A DNA stretch of 64,000 nt from Morinoia aosen (taxonomy: Eukaryota; Arthropoda; Malacostraca; Amphipoda; Talitridae). The translations under genes were made by a program, and so were the position numbers. Below, piece after piece: positions 1-12,487 of this stretch; positions within the stretch are counted from its first letter, which is position 1; the number at the start of each line of letters is the position of its first letter. The DNA lies in assembly GCA_030386875.1 (NCBI GenBank), contig CM059558.1:3915501-3979500 (forward strand), in the 5' to 3' direction. The notes under the pieces were generated by a model. That model made no database searches. It had not been told where the DNA came from and saw only the letters and a list, made by a program, of their open reading frames with translations.

Positions 1-1057
1 TATATTATTTAATAATCATTGTTATTGAATTTAATTATTGGATTTGTGATAGAATTTCTCATTGCAATGAAAAAAAGACCACAACCGCTCGGCCGTGTAC
101 AGTGTCGACGCGAGAGCGTGTTTAGCAACGAGATCTGGGGAGCGTTGTGGCGTGTTGTGGTGGTGGTGTTGGTGTTGGGTGTGGTGACTGTCGTGTGATG
201 TTGACTATTGAGCGTAATAATATCAAATGCATTTACCACACTGTGTGATAGTGATGTTAATATTGGGTTTGATAAGTGTCGTATAATATTGATAGGTATG
301 ATATTGAGCATTTATCTCCTACTATGATAGTCATTCAACTCACAATTCACATCATTCACCATTGTATAGCAACAAAACCCGCACGCAGTCCATCTTTTGC
401 TCGGTATGTTATACTGAATTTATTTACTACGAGGCGTGTGGGAAAAAAATTGTAAATAATACTTACGAGTTGAGCTTTAAGTCGCTCCCGAGGCCAAAAC
501 CTGAAAATTAACATAGAATATCCGACGATTTGAACCGACCGGCTATTCGAGACGTCTATGTTATCGAGCAAAACAAGCGAGTTACCGCAGGCCAGAAAAT
601 GTTCATATGTATAGTAAAAACTGGAGAAGTGTTATTCGATTATCTGAAATCAGAATTTTATATCAAATGAGTCCAATACTAGATTATTTCATTTTCATTT
701 CGCAATGACCCAATCCATTATTGGTTTCTCAAGAAGCGGACACCCAACAAATAAACACACAAGGGTTTTATTACGCAAGATAATTAGAAAATCATATTAA
801 TGTTATATTGAATACTTACTGTTTTATAAATATTTGGATATTGATTAATTTGATATTCAATTACATTTGATCCCTCTCTTATAACTGCGCGTCAAAACAT
901 ATATTGATTTATGTATATTTGAACCGCTGCTCTGTAACTCCCTGGCGATATATATAATACCTGAATCCCTCTCCTATAACTGCCTGTCGATACATATCAT
1001 GTAAATCATGATATTTTATATATGTCAATCTTTTTTATCAAATTAAAGAATTTGTTT
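1..1057. other. AT-rich non-coding stretch
   Basis: No convincing gene. The sequence is AT-rich with a short GT-rich run (about 140-185). Positions about 30-57 resemble the start of the duplicated segment at 4455 (shared words attattggatttgtga), so a further decayed member of that repeat family may begin at the left edge. The short open frames here look random in composition. Confidence 0.5.
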
Positions 1058-2760
1058 GGACGCTGGAGCCAATACTCAGTAATTGCCCATCCAATACTGG
1101 ACGCAGGAACCAATACTCAGAAATTGCCAATCCAATACTGGACACAGGAGCCAATACTCAGTAATTGCCCATCCAATACTAGACACAGGAGCCAATACTC
1201 AGTAATTGCCCATCCAATACTGGACACAGGAGCCAATACACAGTAATTGCCCATCCAATACTGGACACAGGAGCCAATACTCAGTAATTGCCCATCCAAT
1301 ACTGTACGCAGGAGCCAATACTCAGTTATTGCCCATCCAATACTGGACACAGGAGCCAATACACAGTAATTGCCCATCCAATACTGTACGCAGGAGCCAA
1401 TACTCAGTAATTTCCCACCCAATACTGTACGCAGGAGCCAATACTCAGTAATTGCTCATCCAATACTGTACGCAGGAGCCAATACTCAGTAATTGCCCAC
1501 CCAATACTGGACGCAGGAGCCAATACTCAGTAATTGCCCATCCAATACTGGACGCAGGAGCCAATACTCAGTAATCGCCCATCCAATACTGGACGCAGGA
1601 GCCAATACTCAGTTATTGCCCATCCAATACTGGACACAGGAGCCAATACACAGTAATTGCCCATCCAATACTGTACGCAGGAGCCAATACTCAGTAATTG
1701 CCCACCCAATACTGTACGCAGGAGCCAATACTCAGTAATTGCTCATCCAATACTGTACGCAGGAGCCAATACTCAGTAATTGACCATCCAATACTGGACG
1801 CAGGAGCCAATACTCAGTAATTGCTCATCCAATACTGCACGCAGGAGCCAACACTCAGTAATTGCCCATCCAATACTGGACGCAGGAGCCAACACTCAGT
1901 AATTGCCCATCCAATACTGGATGCAGGAGCCAACACTCAGTAATTGCCCATCCAATACTGGATGCAGGAGCCAACACTCAGTAATTGCCCATCCAATACT
2001 GGACGCAGGAGCCAACACTCAGTAATTGCCCATCCAATACTGGACGCAGGAGCCAACACTCAGTAATTGCCCATCCAATACTGGACGCAGGAGCCAACAC
2101 TCAGTAATTGCCCATCCAATACTGGACGCAGGAGCCAATACTCAGTAATTGTCCATCCAATACTGGACGCAGGAGCCAACACTCAGTAATTGCCCATCCA
2201 ATACTGGACGCACGAGCCAACGCTCAGTAATTGCCCATCCAATACTGGACGCAGGAGCCAACACTCAATAATTGCCCATCCAATACTGGACGCAGGAGCC
2301 AATACTCAGTAATTGCCCATCCAATACTGGACGCAGGAGCCAACACTCAGTAATTGCCCATCCAATACTGGACGCAGGAGCCAACACTCAGTAATTGCCC
2401 ATCCAATACTGGACGCAGGAGCCAATACTCAGTAATTGCCCATCCAATACTGGACGCAGGAGCCAACACTCAGTAATTGCCCATCCAATACTGGACGCAG
2501 GAGCCAACACTCAGTAATTGCCCATCCAATACTGGACGCAGGAGCCAACACTCAGTAATTGCCCATCCAATACTGGACGCAGGAGCCAACACTCAGTAAT
2601 TGCTCATCCAATACTGGACGCAGGAGCCAACACTCAGTAATTGCCCATCCAATACTGCACGCAGGAGCCAACACTCAGTAATTGCCCATCCAATACTGGA
2701 CGCAGGAGCCAACACTCAGTAATTGCCCATCCAATACTGTACGCAGGAGCCAATACCCAG
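1058..2760 (-). repeat. 41-bp minisatellite array, about 41 copies
   Basis: Direct reading shows about 41 head-to-tail copies of a 41-bp unit, with core ccaatactggacgcaggagc followed by caatactcagtaattgccc-type sequence. Copies differ by few substitutions (ggacg/ggaca/gtacg, caatactc/caacactc), and variants cluster along the array, which suggests local amplification. The same unit recurs in reverse orientation at 3681-4310 and in this orientation at 9365-10165. Open frames across it on both strands are a by-product of the repeat and are not called as genes. Confidence 0.97.
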
Positions 2761-3680
2761 AACTTAACTAACCCTACCTGAATTCCTTCAGCTCATTCCT
2801 TTCCCAACTTTCCTAGCCTTTCGGCTGCAAAAATATTAATAGACGAACTTTTTAGTTTCGTCGATCGTAACCAAATGTCTCATGGAAAATTGTGTTTGAA
2901 CAGCTATATTGGGATATGGGAAAACGTTTGTTTCAAAATTTGATGTTGAGAAAAAATGATAAAATTAAATTATGCATTGAAAACTAAAAAATATTCTGAA
3001 TATTCAATTATATTCAATGTTTTCAAACATAATCCATGTGTACGAAATAAATCAGATATCAAAATTAAAGTGAACTCATGGGGTGACCATGTTACTTTTT
3101 AAATTTTATCTGAGAACAGGTGTCCTCAATTTAGAATATTAGCAAAGTGAAAATAAATAACGAAGGATTGAATCTAATTATAGATCTATTCAATATCTGA
3201 GGCTAATTGAAAATATGGAAATTTGAGAATCAAATAATATCCTTCTAATTATTTATTACTGCGTTGTAAATATTCTGATCTGGAAACACTTGCATTTTAA
3301 TCAGCTTCGAGAATAACGTTGTCACCCCGTAAGGTGATAACTGATTTAATTCTTTAATGTGTTGTGTACATAAGTATTACTTCAAAAATAATAACTTCTA
3401 TGCATAATATATTTATTCGCTTTTTCTTTTAATGTAAATTTTCATTTTATTGTGTCCTTATCTGGGAATAAGTGATAAAAAAGGATTTGTGCATTCAAGT
3501 TACGGTATTTTTGGAACCTTCATTGATTTTTTTGAGCCCTAGCGTCGAAAGCAGCGGTAACGTTAAAAATTGAATTTTTGCACCCCACAGCTGAATATAT
3601 GAATTAGAATTCATACGAGATGAGGGCTGGGAGTGTGATCTTGTGAGATTGCTTTACGGTAATTTGGATCTTACTTCCTG
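2761..3680. other. AT-rich spacer with interspersed repeat pieces
   Basis: No gene seen. At 2814-2836 a short hairpin (tagcc-tttc-ggct) is followed by gcaaaaatatta; the same motif is at 4836-4860 and, inverted, at 7576-7597 and 12208-12229. Around 3220-3335 the words gttgtaaatattctga and gtcacccc are shared with 6370-6440 and 7230-7330, which marks a second dispersed, decayed repeat family. Confidence 0.5.
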
Positions 3681-4310
3681 GATTGGATACACGTTCTTTG
3701 TATTGGCTCCCGTCTTCAGTATTGGACACACTTACTTAGCATTGGCTCCCGTGTGCAGTATTGGATACACTTACTTAGCATTGGCTCCCGTGTGCAGTAT
3801 TGGACACACTTAGCATTGGCTCCCGTGTGCAGTATTGGATACAAATTGTGAGTATTGGAAACCGTGTGCAGTATTGGACACACTTAGCATTGGCTCCCGT
3901 GTGCAGTATTGGACACACTTAGCATTGGCTCCCGTGTGCAGTATTGGATACACATTGTGAGTATTGGCTCCCGTGTGCAGTATTGGACACACTTAGCATT
4001 GGCTCCCGTGTGCAGTATTGGATACACATTGTGAGTATTGGAAACCGTGTGCAGTATTGGATACACTTTGTGAGTGTTGACTCTCGTGTGCAGTATTGGA
4101 TACACTTTGTGAGTGTTGGCTCCAGTGTGCAGTGTTGGATACACTTTGTGAGTGTTGACTCCCGTGTGCAGTATTGGATACACCTACTGAGTATTAGCTC
4201 CCGTGTCCAGTATTGGATACACTTGACTAAGTATTGGATCTTACTTCCGGTATTGGATAATTTACTGAGTATTGGGTATCCCATACAGGATTGGACAACC
4301 TTTTCTTATT
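3681..4310 (+). repeat. 35-39-bp minisatellite array, inverted relative of the 1058-2760 array
   Basis: Tandem units around cccgtgtgcagtattgga followed by cacacttagcattggct (35 bp) or a longer variant with tacactttgtgagtgttggct. Each is alignable to the reverse complement of the 41-bp unit (agtattggctcc…cagtattgga). The array therefore belongs to the same family but lies in the opposite orientation, about 0.9 kb from the first array. Confidence 0.93.
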
Positions 4311-4454
4311 TTCTATTAAAAGTTAAATATCGACCTGATATTGGACATTAGTTCAGCCAATATTGGCCACAGATTAATGTAGTATTGGATGCTGTCCATG
4401 AGTGGAATTGGGTGCTGATATTATTGATGGATTTGTGAATGGTTTTTTGATTGA

Positions 4455-4576
4455 ATTTATTATTGGATTTGTGACTGGAACAATAAAATAAATAGAGCTG
4501 CTCAGACATTATATAGTCGACGTCAGGTAAGTATTCTGGTATGAAAACCTGTGAAGAATTCTCTAAATATTCTGAT
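4455..4576. repeat. 122-bp duplicated segment, copy A
   Basis: This segment is nearly identical to 12255-12376; the one mismatch seen is c/a at 4549. It carries a consensus-like donor (cag/gtaagt) on the plus strand. On the minus strand both copies are open, with shared residues such as FIPEYLPDVDYIMSEQLY. Identity drops to roughly two thirds just downstream. It forms the centre of foldback-like copy A, while its twin lies directly upstream of a Penelope-like coding fragment, so the two systems may share a segment. Confidence 0.9.
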
Positions 4577-4860
4577 GAATCTTTTAATTCCTCGAATAAA
4601 TTGTATTAATAACCTTAATTACTATTATTATTTATAGTAATTATATTACTTGAATATTTTTCGCTATGAATAATAATTACATTACTTAACCCAGCATCCA
4701 ATGCATAATGTGGCCAATATTGCAGAACTTATTTCCAATATCATCGATATTTTTATAAAATAGTAAATAAGAGAATATTATCCAATCCTGGACATGGGCA
4801 CCAATTCTCAGAATGTACTCTATTTATGCCATTGTTAGCCTGTGGGCTGCAAAAATATCA

Positions 4861-7800
4861 CTGTTTTAATATAACTCGTCATTACAACATCGTCTAGTTG
4901 GAATTAGGGTAGGAGTCTGAATAAATATAATTTGAACGTACAAATAACGTTGATTTATATTTTTCAAGTAACGACCTGGAAAATTAATTCAAACACCACA
5001 AAAGGATGGAAAAAGTAGATTAAAAAATTAGATAACTACTTCGTTTTGAAAAAATTACTAGGTACACAATATTTCACATTAATTGTATTTATTTAAGTAT
5101 GTCGGTGACATCACTTATTTTCAGTTCGATCGAAATTCACACCAGAATATTTTCAATACAGTTATAAGTTATTGGAATGATATTAATTGATTCTCCTATC
5201 ATCAGCTCTTCAATTAGCCTCGAACATTGAATAGATCTTTAATTGAATTAAATCATTTCATAAAAGTGCATTTAACTGTAGTTTGCTTCTCGCTGTCTGC
5301 AAGGCTCGGTCTGCATCTCCTACAAGTAGAATAATACAAAATTTACCGTAACAACTCAACGAAAAGTTCGTTTTAGATTATTTTTACAGCTTATATTGTA
5401 TTTTACAGCTGTTTTACACAGGGATTTTGTCATATACCACAACTACCTCAACATTTATCACCAATACTTCCACACACCATTGATAAAGTCACACACATCA
5501 CCGTACATTCCACTAACTTGAATCAGTCCCCTTCTAATGCAACCTCAATGCAACCTAGTACACATAGAATATTATTAAATGATATATACTCGAAATAAAA
5601 ATAGACGCTCTGCGTGAACGCTCAAAGTTTAGCCAATATTTGCTGTTGTTTTGGTTGTTCGATGGCTAACTTCATTTAATATTCCAGGCTTCATTAAATG
5701 GTATTGTTATTGCTGTTATATTTTGTTGCTGTTATTGTTGGTGGGCGTGTGCGCTTGTGGAGGGTATTGGCTGAAGGATTATTGGTTATAGGATGAATAA
5801 TGTTGCATAAATAATGATCTGATGCTGATTACCGACGTATATGATTTTTTAATAAATGTAACCTCATTATATAGGTATCCATAATTCAAAAAGTAGGTTT
5901 AGATTAGGTTTCCATTAAGTTTTGATAAATTCACTATCACAATCAGTTCACTATCAGTGCATGAGTGACATAGGCATTTGGTTGCATGCAAACTTGATAA
6001 AAAAAACTTCAAATTTACGTTTGTTTACCCTGCAGAACTTATTAAAGTGAAAAGATCATTAAAAGATCAACTTTCCTAAAGGCATAAAAAATTTACGCGC
6101 AGTAAATTCTTAAAAAATTTGCTGCCTTGCAACTTTATTTTTTTTGTGAAACAACGTCTCAACAAAAAACATACGTTGCAATATTAACATACGTTAAGAT
6201 AACAAAGACGTACGGTCAGATGGCAATGTTGCGACCTAAACTCTGAACTTCTCCTCTAGCTCCATTACGATTTCCGTACGCTAGGCTGGAGGAACTATTA
6301 GCGTGACTTACACAAAGCTTTTGTTGGAACACTTTGTATATACTGAACAGAACTAAAACAGACGTGAATTGGAGAATCAAATAATATCCTTCTAATTTTT
6401 TATTTTTAGACTGTAAATATTCTGACTTAGGAAAGCTTGATTTTTATAAAATTCAAAAATTGTAATTGTTGGGGTTTAGGCAGTTTGTTCCAGCAACGGG
6501 CTGATCTGATAACAATTTGTGACTCAGAATTCCAGCCACCCCTTTTTAACTTCCAAATGATACGGGATTGAACACTCATTGCATTACTAAACTTTAAAAT
6601 TACATACGAAAGGTATATCACGTTCACAATAATAGAATACAACGAAGTTCTTACCAGTCACATCCATGAAATTTAGAACCCTTCCCCAGAACAAATTGTA
6701 TTAGAAGATTGTACACTCCATTGGGTAGCACGACCGAAGCCCCAAGATGAAGCAAGTAGGACAAACAGCGATCAGGCATCAGCTACAGAACAGGCTCCTT
6801 GAGGTGTCGATCACAGTGCCGCCTACAAAGAACGAACTAATTAAGACTCTAAACAGTAACTAAGTTGAATATGCGACATCGGGAACTAAATGTTATTTCA
6901 CAATATTTAAAAGAAATTAGCAAGGCAGCACGAACTTTCTATTTACCTGGGTCGGAAGACACCTATGAGAGAGTGAAGGTAATGAGAACCTATACCAAGA
7001 GGTCACGTTGCAAGACCAGAAAGAAGTAGGATTCTATTGCCAGTAATCCGGATTGTTTATTTTGGGAATCATTGACAGTAATGTCACCCCAAAAATTAAA
7101 TAATAAAAATGTATACTAAGTGATGTGTACATATTAACTATTTTTTCAAAACAGAGTATTTTAAAAATTTTAAAATATACTGATCCGGTTTCGCTAAAAT
7201 TTTTAATCAAATTTCATAGTTTGCTGCTGTGAAAACATCTAAATACCTCAATTACTGGGTTGTAAATATTCTAACCCAGGAATACATGAATATCAATTGA
7301 TTTGAAAAATAGTAACGTCACCCCAAATAATTAAAAAAGACCAGTTGATTTGAGGTGTGATTTACACATCTACAATTTGAAAAAACGAGGTATTTATTTA
7401 CATGTAAAATATAAAATTTTTTAGGTTTCTATTTTCGAGCACATTTTATTGTTTACTTTTCCGAATATACTGAAACATTACTCAATTTCTCCATTTGAAT
7501 TACAATTATTTTTACTGTCTCAATAATACACAAGAAGGATAGTGGTCAACGATGAATGTTACAAAAAATAAAACTAATTTTGCAGCCTTCAGGCTACCCA
7601 TAATGTATACGAAGTACAATGTCAGTGTAGGAAATAAATAAGACAGGTAGAGCATCACCAGTTCTAGCGCTAGGCTTACCGGTAGCTAACCTGACTGCAA
7701 CCTAGGCTTCCTGAATGTATAATCAACTTTACTTCGGGAGCTTGCCATTAGAGCTTGGGGCAGATCATTTTGACCCTTCCAGCCAGCACAACGTAATAAT

Positions 7801-8109
7801 TCGGTTGTGCTCCTCTCAGCATGCACTATCACTTTCTTTCATCCGGTGAAGCTCTAACCCTCCAGATGGAGAGCTAAGCACTCCAGGTGCCTGTTTCGTC
7901 CAGTCCTCGTCCTTCCGTCCGCTACGTGACACCTCACCCCTACAAGGGATAACACCCAGCCTGCCTGATGGATGCTTATGAAGAACGTCACGTCTTACCG
8001 CGTCGGTCTTCGTCCACCTGCGTTCTGAGTCGACGTTCTAGAGGTTGGTTACCAGTTAGCTTGGCGTGAGTTAACTGGTGATGCTAGAATCGGCTTAACT
8101 TTATAACTA
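4861..8109. other. AT-rich non-coding DNA with decayed repeats
   Basis: No gene supported. Repeat pieces at 6370-6440 and 7080-7460 match the family noted at 3220-3335. The inverted hairpin motif lies at 7576-7597. A slightly richer patch at 6720-7020 and a GC-richer patch at 7680-8060 show no recognisable protein. Confidence 0.5.
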
Positions 8110-8500
8110 TCGACGTAACCCACAACTGCCTGGCATTACTATAACTTGACCCTTGTGGCATTACCATTACTATTACTATAACTTGACCCTTGTGGCATTA
8201 CTCTAACTATAACTTGACCCTTGTGGCATTATTCTACCTCTAACTTGACCCTTGTGGCATTACTCTAACTATAACTTGACCCTTGTGGCATTATTCTACC
8301 TCTAACTTGACCCTTGTGGCATTACTCTAACTATAACTTGACCCTTGTGGCATTACTATTACTCTAACTATAACTTGACCCTTGTGGCATTACTCTAACT
8401 ATAACTTGACCCTTGTGGCATTACTCTAACTCTACCTTGACCCTTGTGGCATTACTATTATTATAACTATAACTTGACCCTTGTGGCATTACTATTACTA
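8110..8500 (+). repeat. 31-bp minisatellite
   Basis: About a dozen copies of a unit with core taacttgacccttgtggcat followed by tactctaacta. Some units carry an extra tactatta insertion. Copies are highly similar, so the array is recent. Confidence 0.95.
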
Positions 8501-8819
8501 CAACTACAACGTGGCCTTTGCTGCGCTTATAACTAAAACTAATAACAGTGTATTGTTACCTAATAATACGAAAATTACACAATTTCATTTTTATCTCGCC
8601 AGGCAACGGGAGATGGTGGCAGGATTAGAGGTCCTACGCCCTAGCGGTCCTCAACTGCATCAACACCACCCTTCCGGGAATATTTGTGTTCCTTAGTCAT
8701 TGACTAGTGTATTTTTGTTCGTAAGACAGGCAAATAAATTATTCCCGGCTGGATATAACTTCAATTCAATTCCTACCCCAAAATCTTTCGTAGTCAGCAC
8801 TATGCCTGCGAAGTTTGAG

Positions 8820-10165
8820 TGTGGGCATAGATTAATTCCGAGTATTGGCTCCCGTTTCCTATATCGAATAATATTCTCTTATTTACTATTTGATATAAAA
8901 ATATCGTTGGAAATAAGTTCAGCCAATTTGGCCAAAGATGGATTAAGTATTGGACGCTGACTAGGGGATGGATTGGCTGCTGCGTTTATTAATCTAATTA
9001 TTATTATAAATTAATGAAAATTAATCGAAATGAACCTTATCAACATATAATGGTAAATAATTAACATCAATACTGATAATAACAATTGATATACCATCAA
9101 TGTTATTTATCCATAAGAATAAAATTATCTAACAGAATATTTAGTAAAGTTTTCCCATGTTTTTGTACTAGAACACTTATCTTGCGTGGAGACTGTATAT
9201 ATCTGGACAGCTTTATTTGTCTTCTTCCAGTCAGAAATCGAATAAAAAATTCAATCACAAATTGAAAAATTAAATCGAGTTACAACGTCAGTTCAATAAT
9301 TTTATCATAAATAAAAACTATAAGGATATTATCCTATACTGGACATGGAACACAATGCTGAATAATCATTCATCTAATACTCGATGCAGGAGCCAATTTT
9401 CAGTAACTATCCATCCAATACTGGATGCAGAAGCCAATACACAGTAATTGCCTATCCAATACTGAACGCAGGAGCCAATACTTAGTAATTGCTTATCCAA
9501 TACTGGACGCAGGAGCCAATACACAGTAATTGCCATTCCAATACTGGACGCAGGAGCCAATACTCAGTAATTGCTTATCCAATACTGGATGCAGGAGCCA
9601 ATACTCAGTAATTGCCCATCTAATACTGGACGCAGAAGCCAATACTCAGTAATTAACCATCCAATGCTTGACGCAGGAGCCAATACACAGTAATTACCCA
9701 TCCAATACTGGACGCAGTAGCAATACTCAGTAATTAACCATCCAATGCTTGACGCAGGAGCCAATACACAGTAATTACCCATCCAATACTGGACGCAGGA
9801 GCAATACTCGGTAATTAACCATCCAATGCTTGACGCAGGAGCCAATCCACAGTAATTACCCATCCAATACTGGACGCAGGAGCCAATACACGGTAATTAC
9901 CCATCCAATACTGGACGCAGGAGCCAATACTCAGTAATTAACCATCCAATGCTGGACGCAGGAGCCAATACTCAGTAATTAACCATCCAATGCTGGACGC
10001 AGGAGCGAATCCACAGTAATTACCCATCCAATGCTGGACGCAGGAGCCAATACTCAGTAATTAACCATCCAATGCTGGACGCAGGAGCCAATACTCAGTA
10101 ATTAACCATCCAATACTGGACGCACGAGCCAATACACAGTAATTACCCATCCAATAAAGGAGCAG
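8820..10165. mobile_element. Foldback-like element, copy B
   Basis: The left arm (8820-8965) reads gagtattggctcccgttt, then ggaaataagttcagccaat and agtattggacgctgac. These match copy A in the plus orientation. A unique AT-rich centre (about 8970-9320) follows, then a right arm in reverse orientation that expands into about 20 tandem units (9365-10165). The arms are very unequal in length, as expected if the tandem units expand and contract. No target duplication was identified. Confidence 0.5.
9365..10165 (-). repeat. 41-bp minisatellite array, about 20 copies
   Basis: This is the same unit as 1058-2760 (ccaatactggacgcaggagc core), with more variation between copies: ccaatgcttgacg, cagtaattaacc and cagtaattaccc variants alternate. 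The alternation gives a higher-order period of about two units in the middle of the array. Confidence 0.95.
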
Positions 10166-10179
10166 GAAGGAGCCAATAC

Positions 10180-11290
10180 TCGGAGCTTAAGTATTTCATA
10201 AGAACTCATCGCAAGCATGAAGTTTCGGCTGTGAAGAAGTCTGCGAAATGAGGCACTGGAGCGGAGGAAATTTCTTGACCCGCACTTTGGGGTGTTGACA
10301 TGGATGATAAAGATGACATCACTTCTGCCCCCGCTGTACGCACGACCACGAAGCGGCCCAGTCGTGTACCCGAAGTCGCTGTACCCGAAGCGGCCCAGCC
10401 TGCCGGGTACAGCGCAGCGGGGCTGTGCCCATCGCTGCGTGAGGTGGTGGGACTTGTTGCCTCTCTGGGCGGTTGAAAAACAATGCTTCATTCAAATATA
10501 GAATATATTCATCATAATTTATCATTTCTTCACTTACATCATTTCAGCTGAAATTTACTGCGTACTTGATCCAATCGATTAAATGTGGCCATACCTAAAC
10601 TTGAAAAAATTATTAGAAAAGAAATTGATTGCTCTACAAGTCCGAAAAATACATGAAATAAATGGCGACAATTATTCTTATCCATTGCTAATTAACTTTT
10701 AAATGTTATTGTGCCCATGTATTGTATAAAAATGACTGATCTTATTTTTTATTTCCAACTTACCAGACTGTTAACTGAAGATGGAGCTGGTCTCTGAAAC
10801 GCTTTATTAAATTGAATTGTTTTAGAAATATAGTGTGTGAAATTTTTATTAAATTGGATTTCAACACATGGTACTTTCTTTGTTGTGAAATTCTTTACAT
10901 TCATTCTATTCCCTTTGATGAATCGATTTCAATATTTTTAATTTAGTTAGGGCGCAATACTCTGAGGTAATTTGACTTTTCAGTAAACTTGAAACAAAAC
11001 AGTGAAATTTTCGTTTTAGTGGCGTCAGGTATTAATGATACTAAAGTTTTTTACACCACCTAGAGCGGGACTAATCCCGGCGTAAAGACCGGAGTAGCAG
11101 AAGTGCGCAGTGACGTCACTGCGGCCGGTGCGAGATCGGGCGAGTAGCGGTGACTGAAATGATTTCATCTCCACCATCCATGTCAGCACGTCACGACCCC
11201 AAATGTTGGGTGCATAAATTCCCTCAGTGCCAATGCATGATGTCGCAGATTTCTCCACAGCAGGAGCTTCTCTCCGATATTTTTCAATCA
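10180..11290. repeat. Inverted repeat pair around an AT-rich core
   Basis: The GC-rich segment 10190-10490 (words gttgacatggatgataaagatgacatca, in part) is matched in reverse complement by 11025-11290 (gctgacatggatggtggagatgaaatca, in part), with an AT-rich core of about 500 bp between. Divergence between arms is substantial. The minus-strand reading at 11025-11291 gives an open frame with YAGISPALGGVK that I do not recognise. This may be an old palindromic element or two insertions of one family. Confidence 0.6.
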
Positions 11291-11539
11291 ATGTCTGTAT
11301 TTTTGTGCTAATACTGATGATGGAAAAGTTCGGTCGTGGTTTTCCTGTCTTTTTTTTGTCTTTTTCTTACTTCGATAATTCCGAAGAATTCTTCAGTAAT
11401 CGAGTAGTATTCGAATTTTTAGTAGTATTCGAATAATTTATAAGTTGTTAGCCATCTCTTGGAATATAAAATATCCAAGAGATGATATTTTTCATTTCTT
11501 ATTCAACTACCCCCTGAGAGAGTTAGACTATAGCTATTA

Positions 11540-11745
11540 GCATGCCACGTATGGTTTGTCTATTAGTACGCCTCGTATATTTTGTCTATCAATATGCCTC
11601 GTATGGTCTATCTATTTACATCTCTAATAGTTTGTCTATTAGTACACTTCGTATAGTTTGTCTATTATTATGCCTCGTATGGCTTATCTATTTGTACACC
11701 TCGTATGGTTTGTCAATTTGTACTCCTCGTATGGAACTTTTGTTT
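11540..11745 (+). repeat. Degenerate tandem repeat, about 26-32 bp
   Basis: Repeated phrases gcctcgtatggtttgtctat and ttagtac alternate six or seven times with substitutions. A short ttctttc-type microsatellite follows at about 11826-11851. No coding signal. Confidence 0.8.
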
Positions 11746-12254
11746 TAGGACGTATTATACTAAGAAATTTTTAAAAGCCAATATGTTGGCATGTATCTCA
11801 TGTTACCACTTGGAAATAAATGTTTTTTCTTTCTTTTCTTTCTTTCTTTTCTATTGGTAGGCTTCTTTTACATATCTTTCGTCAAACGAATCCAGCTATG
11901 TGTTCCACAAGCATGGATGCTGCTTGTAATTACCAATCAAGATGGAAATCTCTTCACGTGACCTCGGAGTGCGCGCCGTGGATTCAATTTCTTCAATATG
12001 TTATCTACCTATGAATTGAAAAGGGGTTGATTCGGTGAGTATTATATTTACGTCAAAAAGTTTTTGATGTAAAAATTAAGCTATTTCATAATTCAAAAGT
12101 TATGAGATAAAACAATGTTTTTATTCAAAGTACGGTTATTTTGACCCGCTTATTCCTTTCAGATGAGATTGTGGAGCAAACAATAATTAAATAAAAAATT
12201 GATAGGCTTTTCTAGCCCACGGGCTAACAATAATCAGATGTGGAATACATTCGG

Positions 12255-12376
12255 ATTTATTATTGGATTTGTGACTGGAACAATAAAATAAATAGAGCTG
12301 CTCAGACATTATATAGTCGACGTCAGGTAAGTATTCTGGTATGAAAACATGTGAAGAATTCTCTAAATATTCTGAT
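12255..12376. repeat. 122-bp duplicated segment, copy B
   Basis: Twin of 4455-4576. On the minus strand it lies in a 93-codon open frame (12187-12468). The nucleotide differences from copy A in that frame change amino acids (Q/H near 12349 and S/L nearby), so the pair gives no sign of purifying selection. The inverted hairpin motif tagcccacgggcta lies just to its left (12213-12226). Confidence 0.9.
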
Positions 12377-12487
12377 AAATCATTAAATTCGTTTGGATTA
12401 ATTACATTAATAACATATTCATGATTATTGTTCATAGTTATTATAATAGTGAATACAAAACGTATCAATATTTTTTACGAAAATCAA

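Larger units (their letters stand above)
3681..4860. mobile_element. Foldback-like element, copy A
   Basis: The plus-oriented array and its tail (to about 4400, with ttcagccaatattggcca and agtattggatgctg) are followed by a unique centre (about 4440-4690). After that come reverse-complement versions of the same words (cagcatccaatg, tggccaatattgcagaactta, tccaatcctggacatgg) at about 4690-4820. Arms made of tandem repeats inverted around a centre are the hallmark of foldback (FB-type) elements. The right side ends in the recurrent hairpin at 4836-4860. Exact termini and a target duplication were not found, so the limits are approximate. Confidence 0.5.

Noticed and set aside
1058-2760. Regular 41-bp units resembling a CRISPR array
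   Set aside because: Units are contiguous with no unique spacers, the family recurs elsewhere in both orientations, and the window is eukaryotic.
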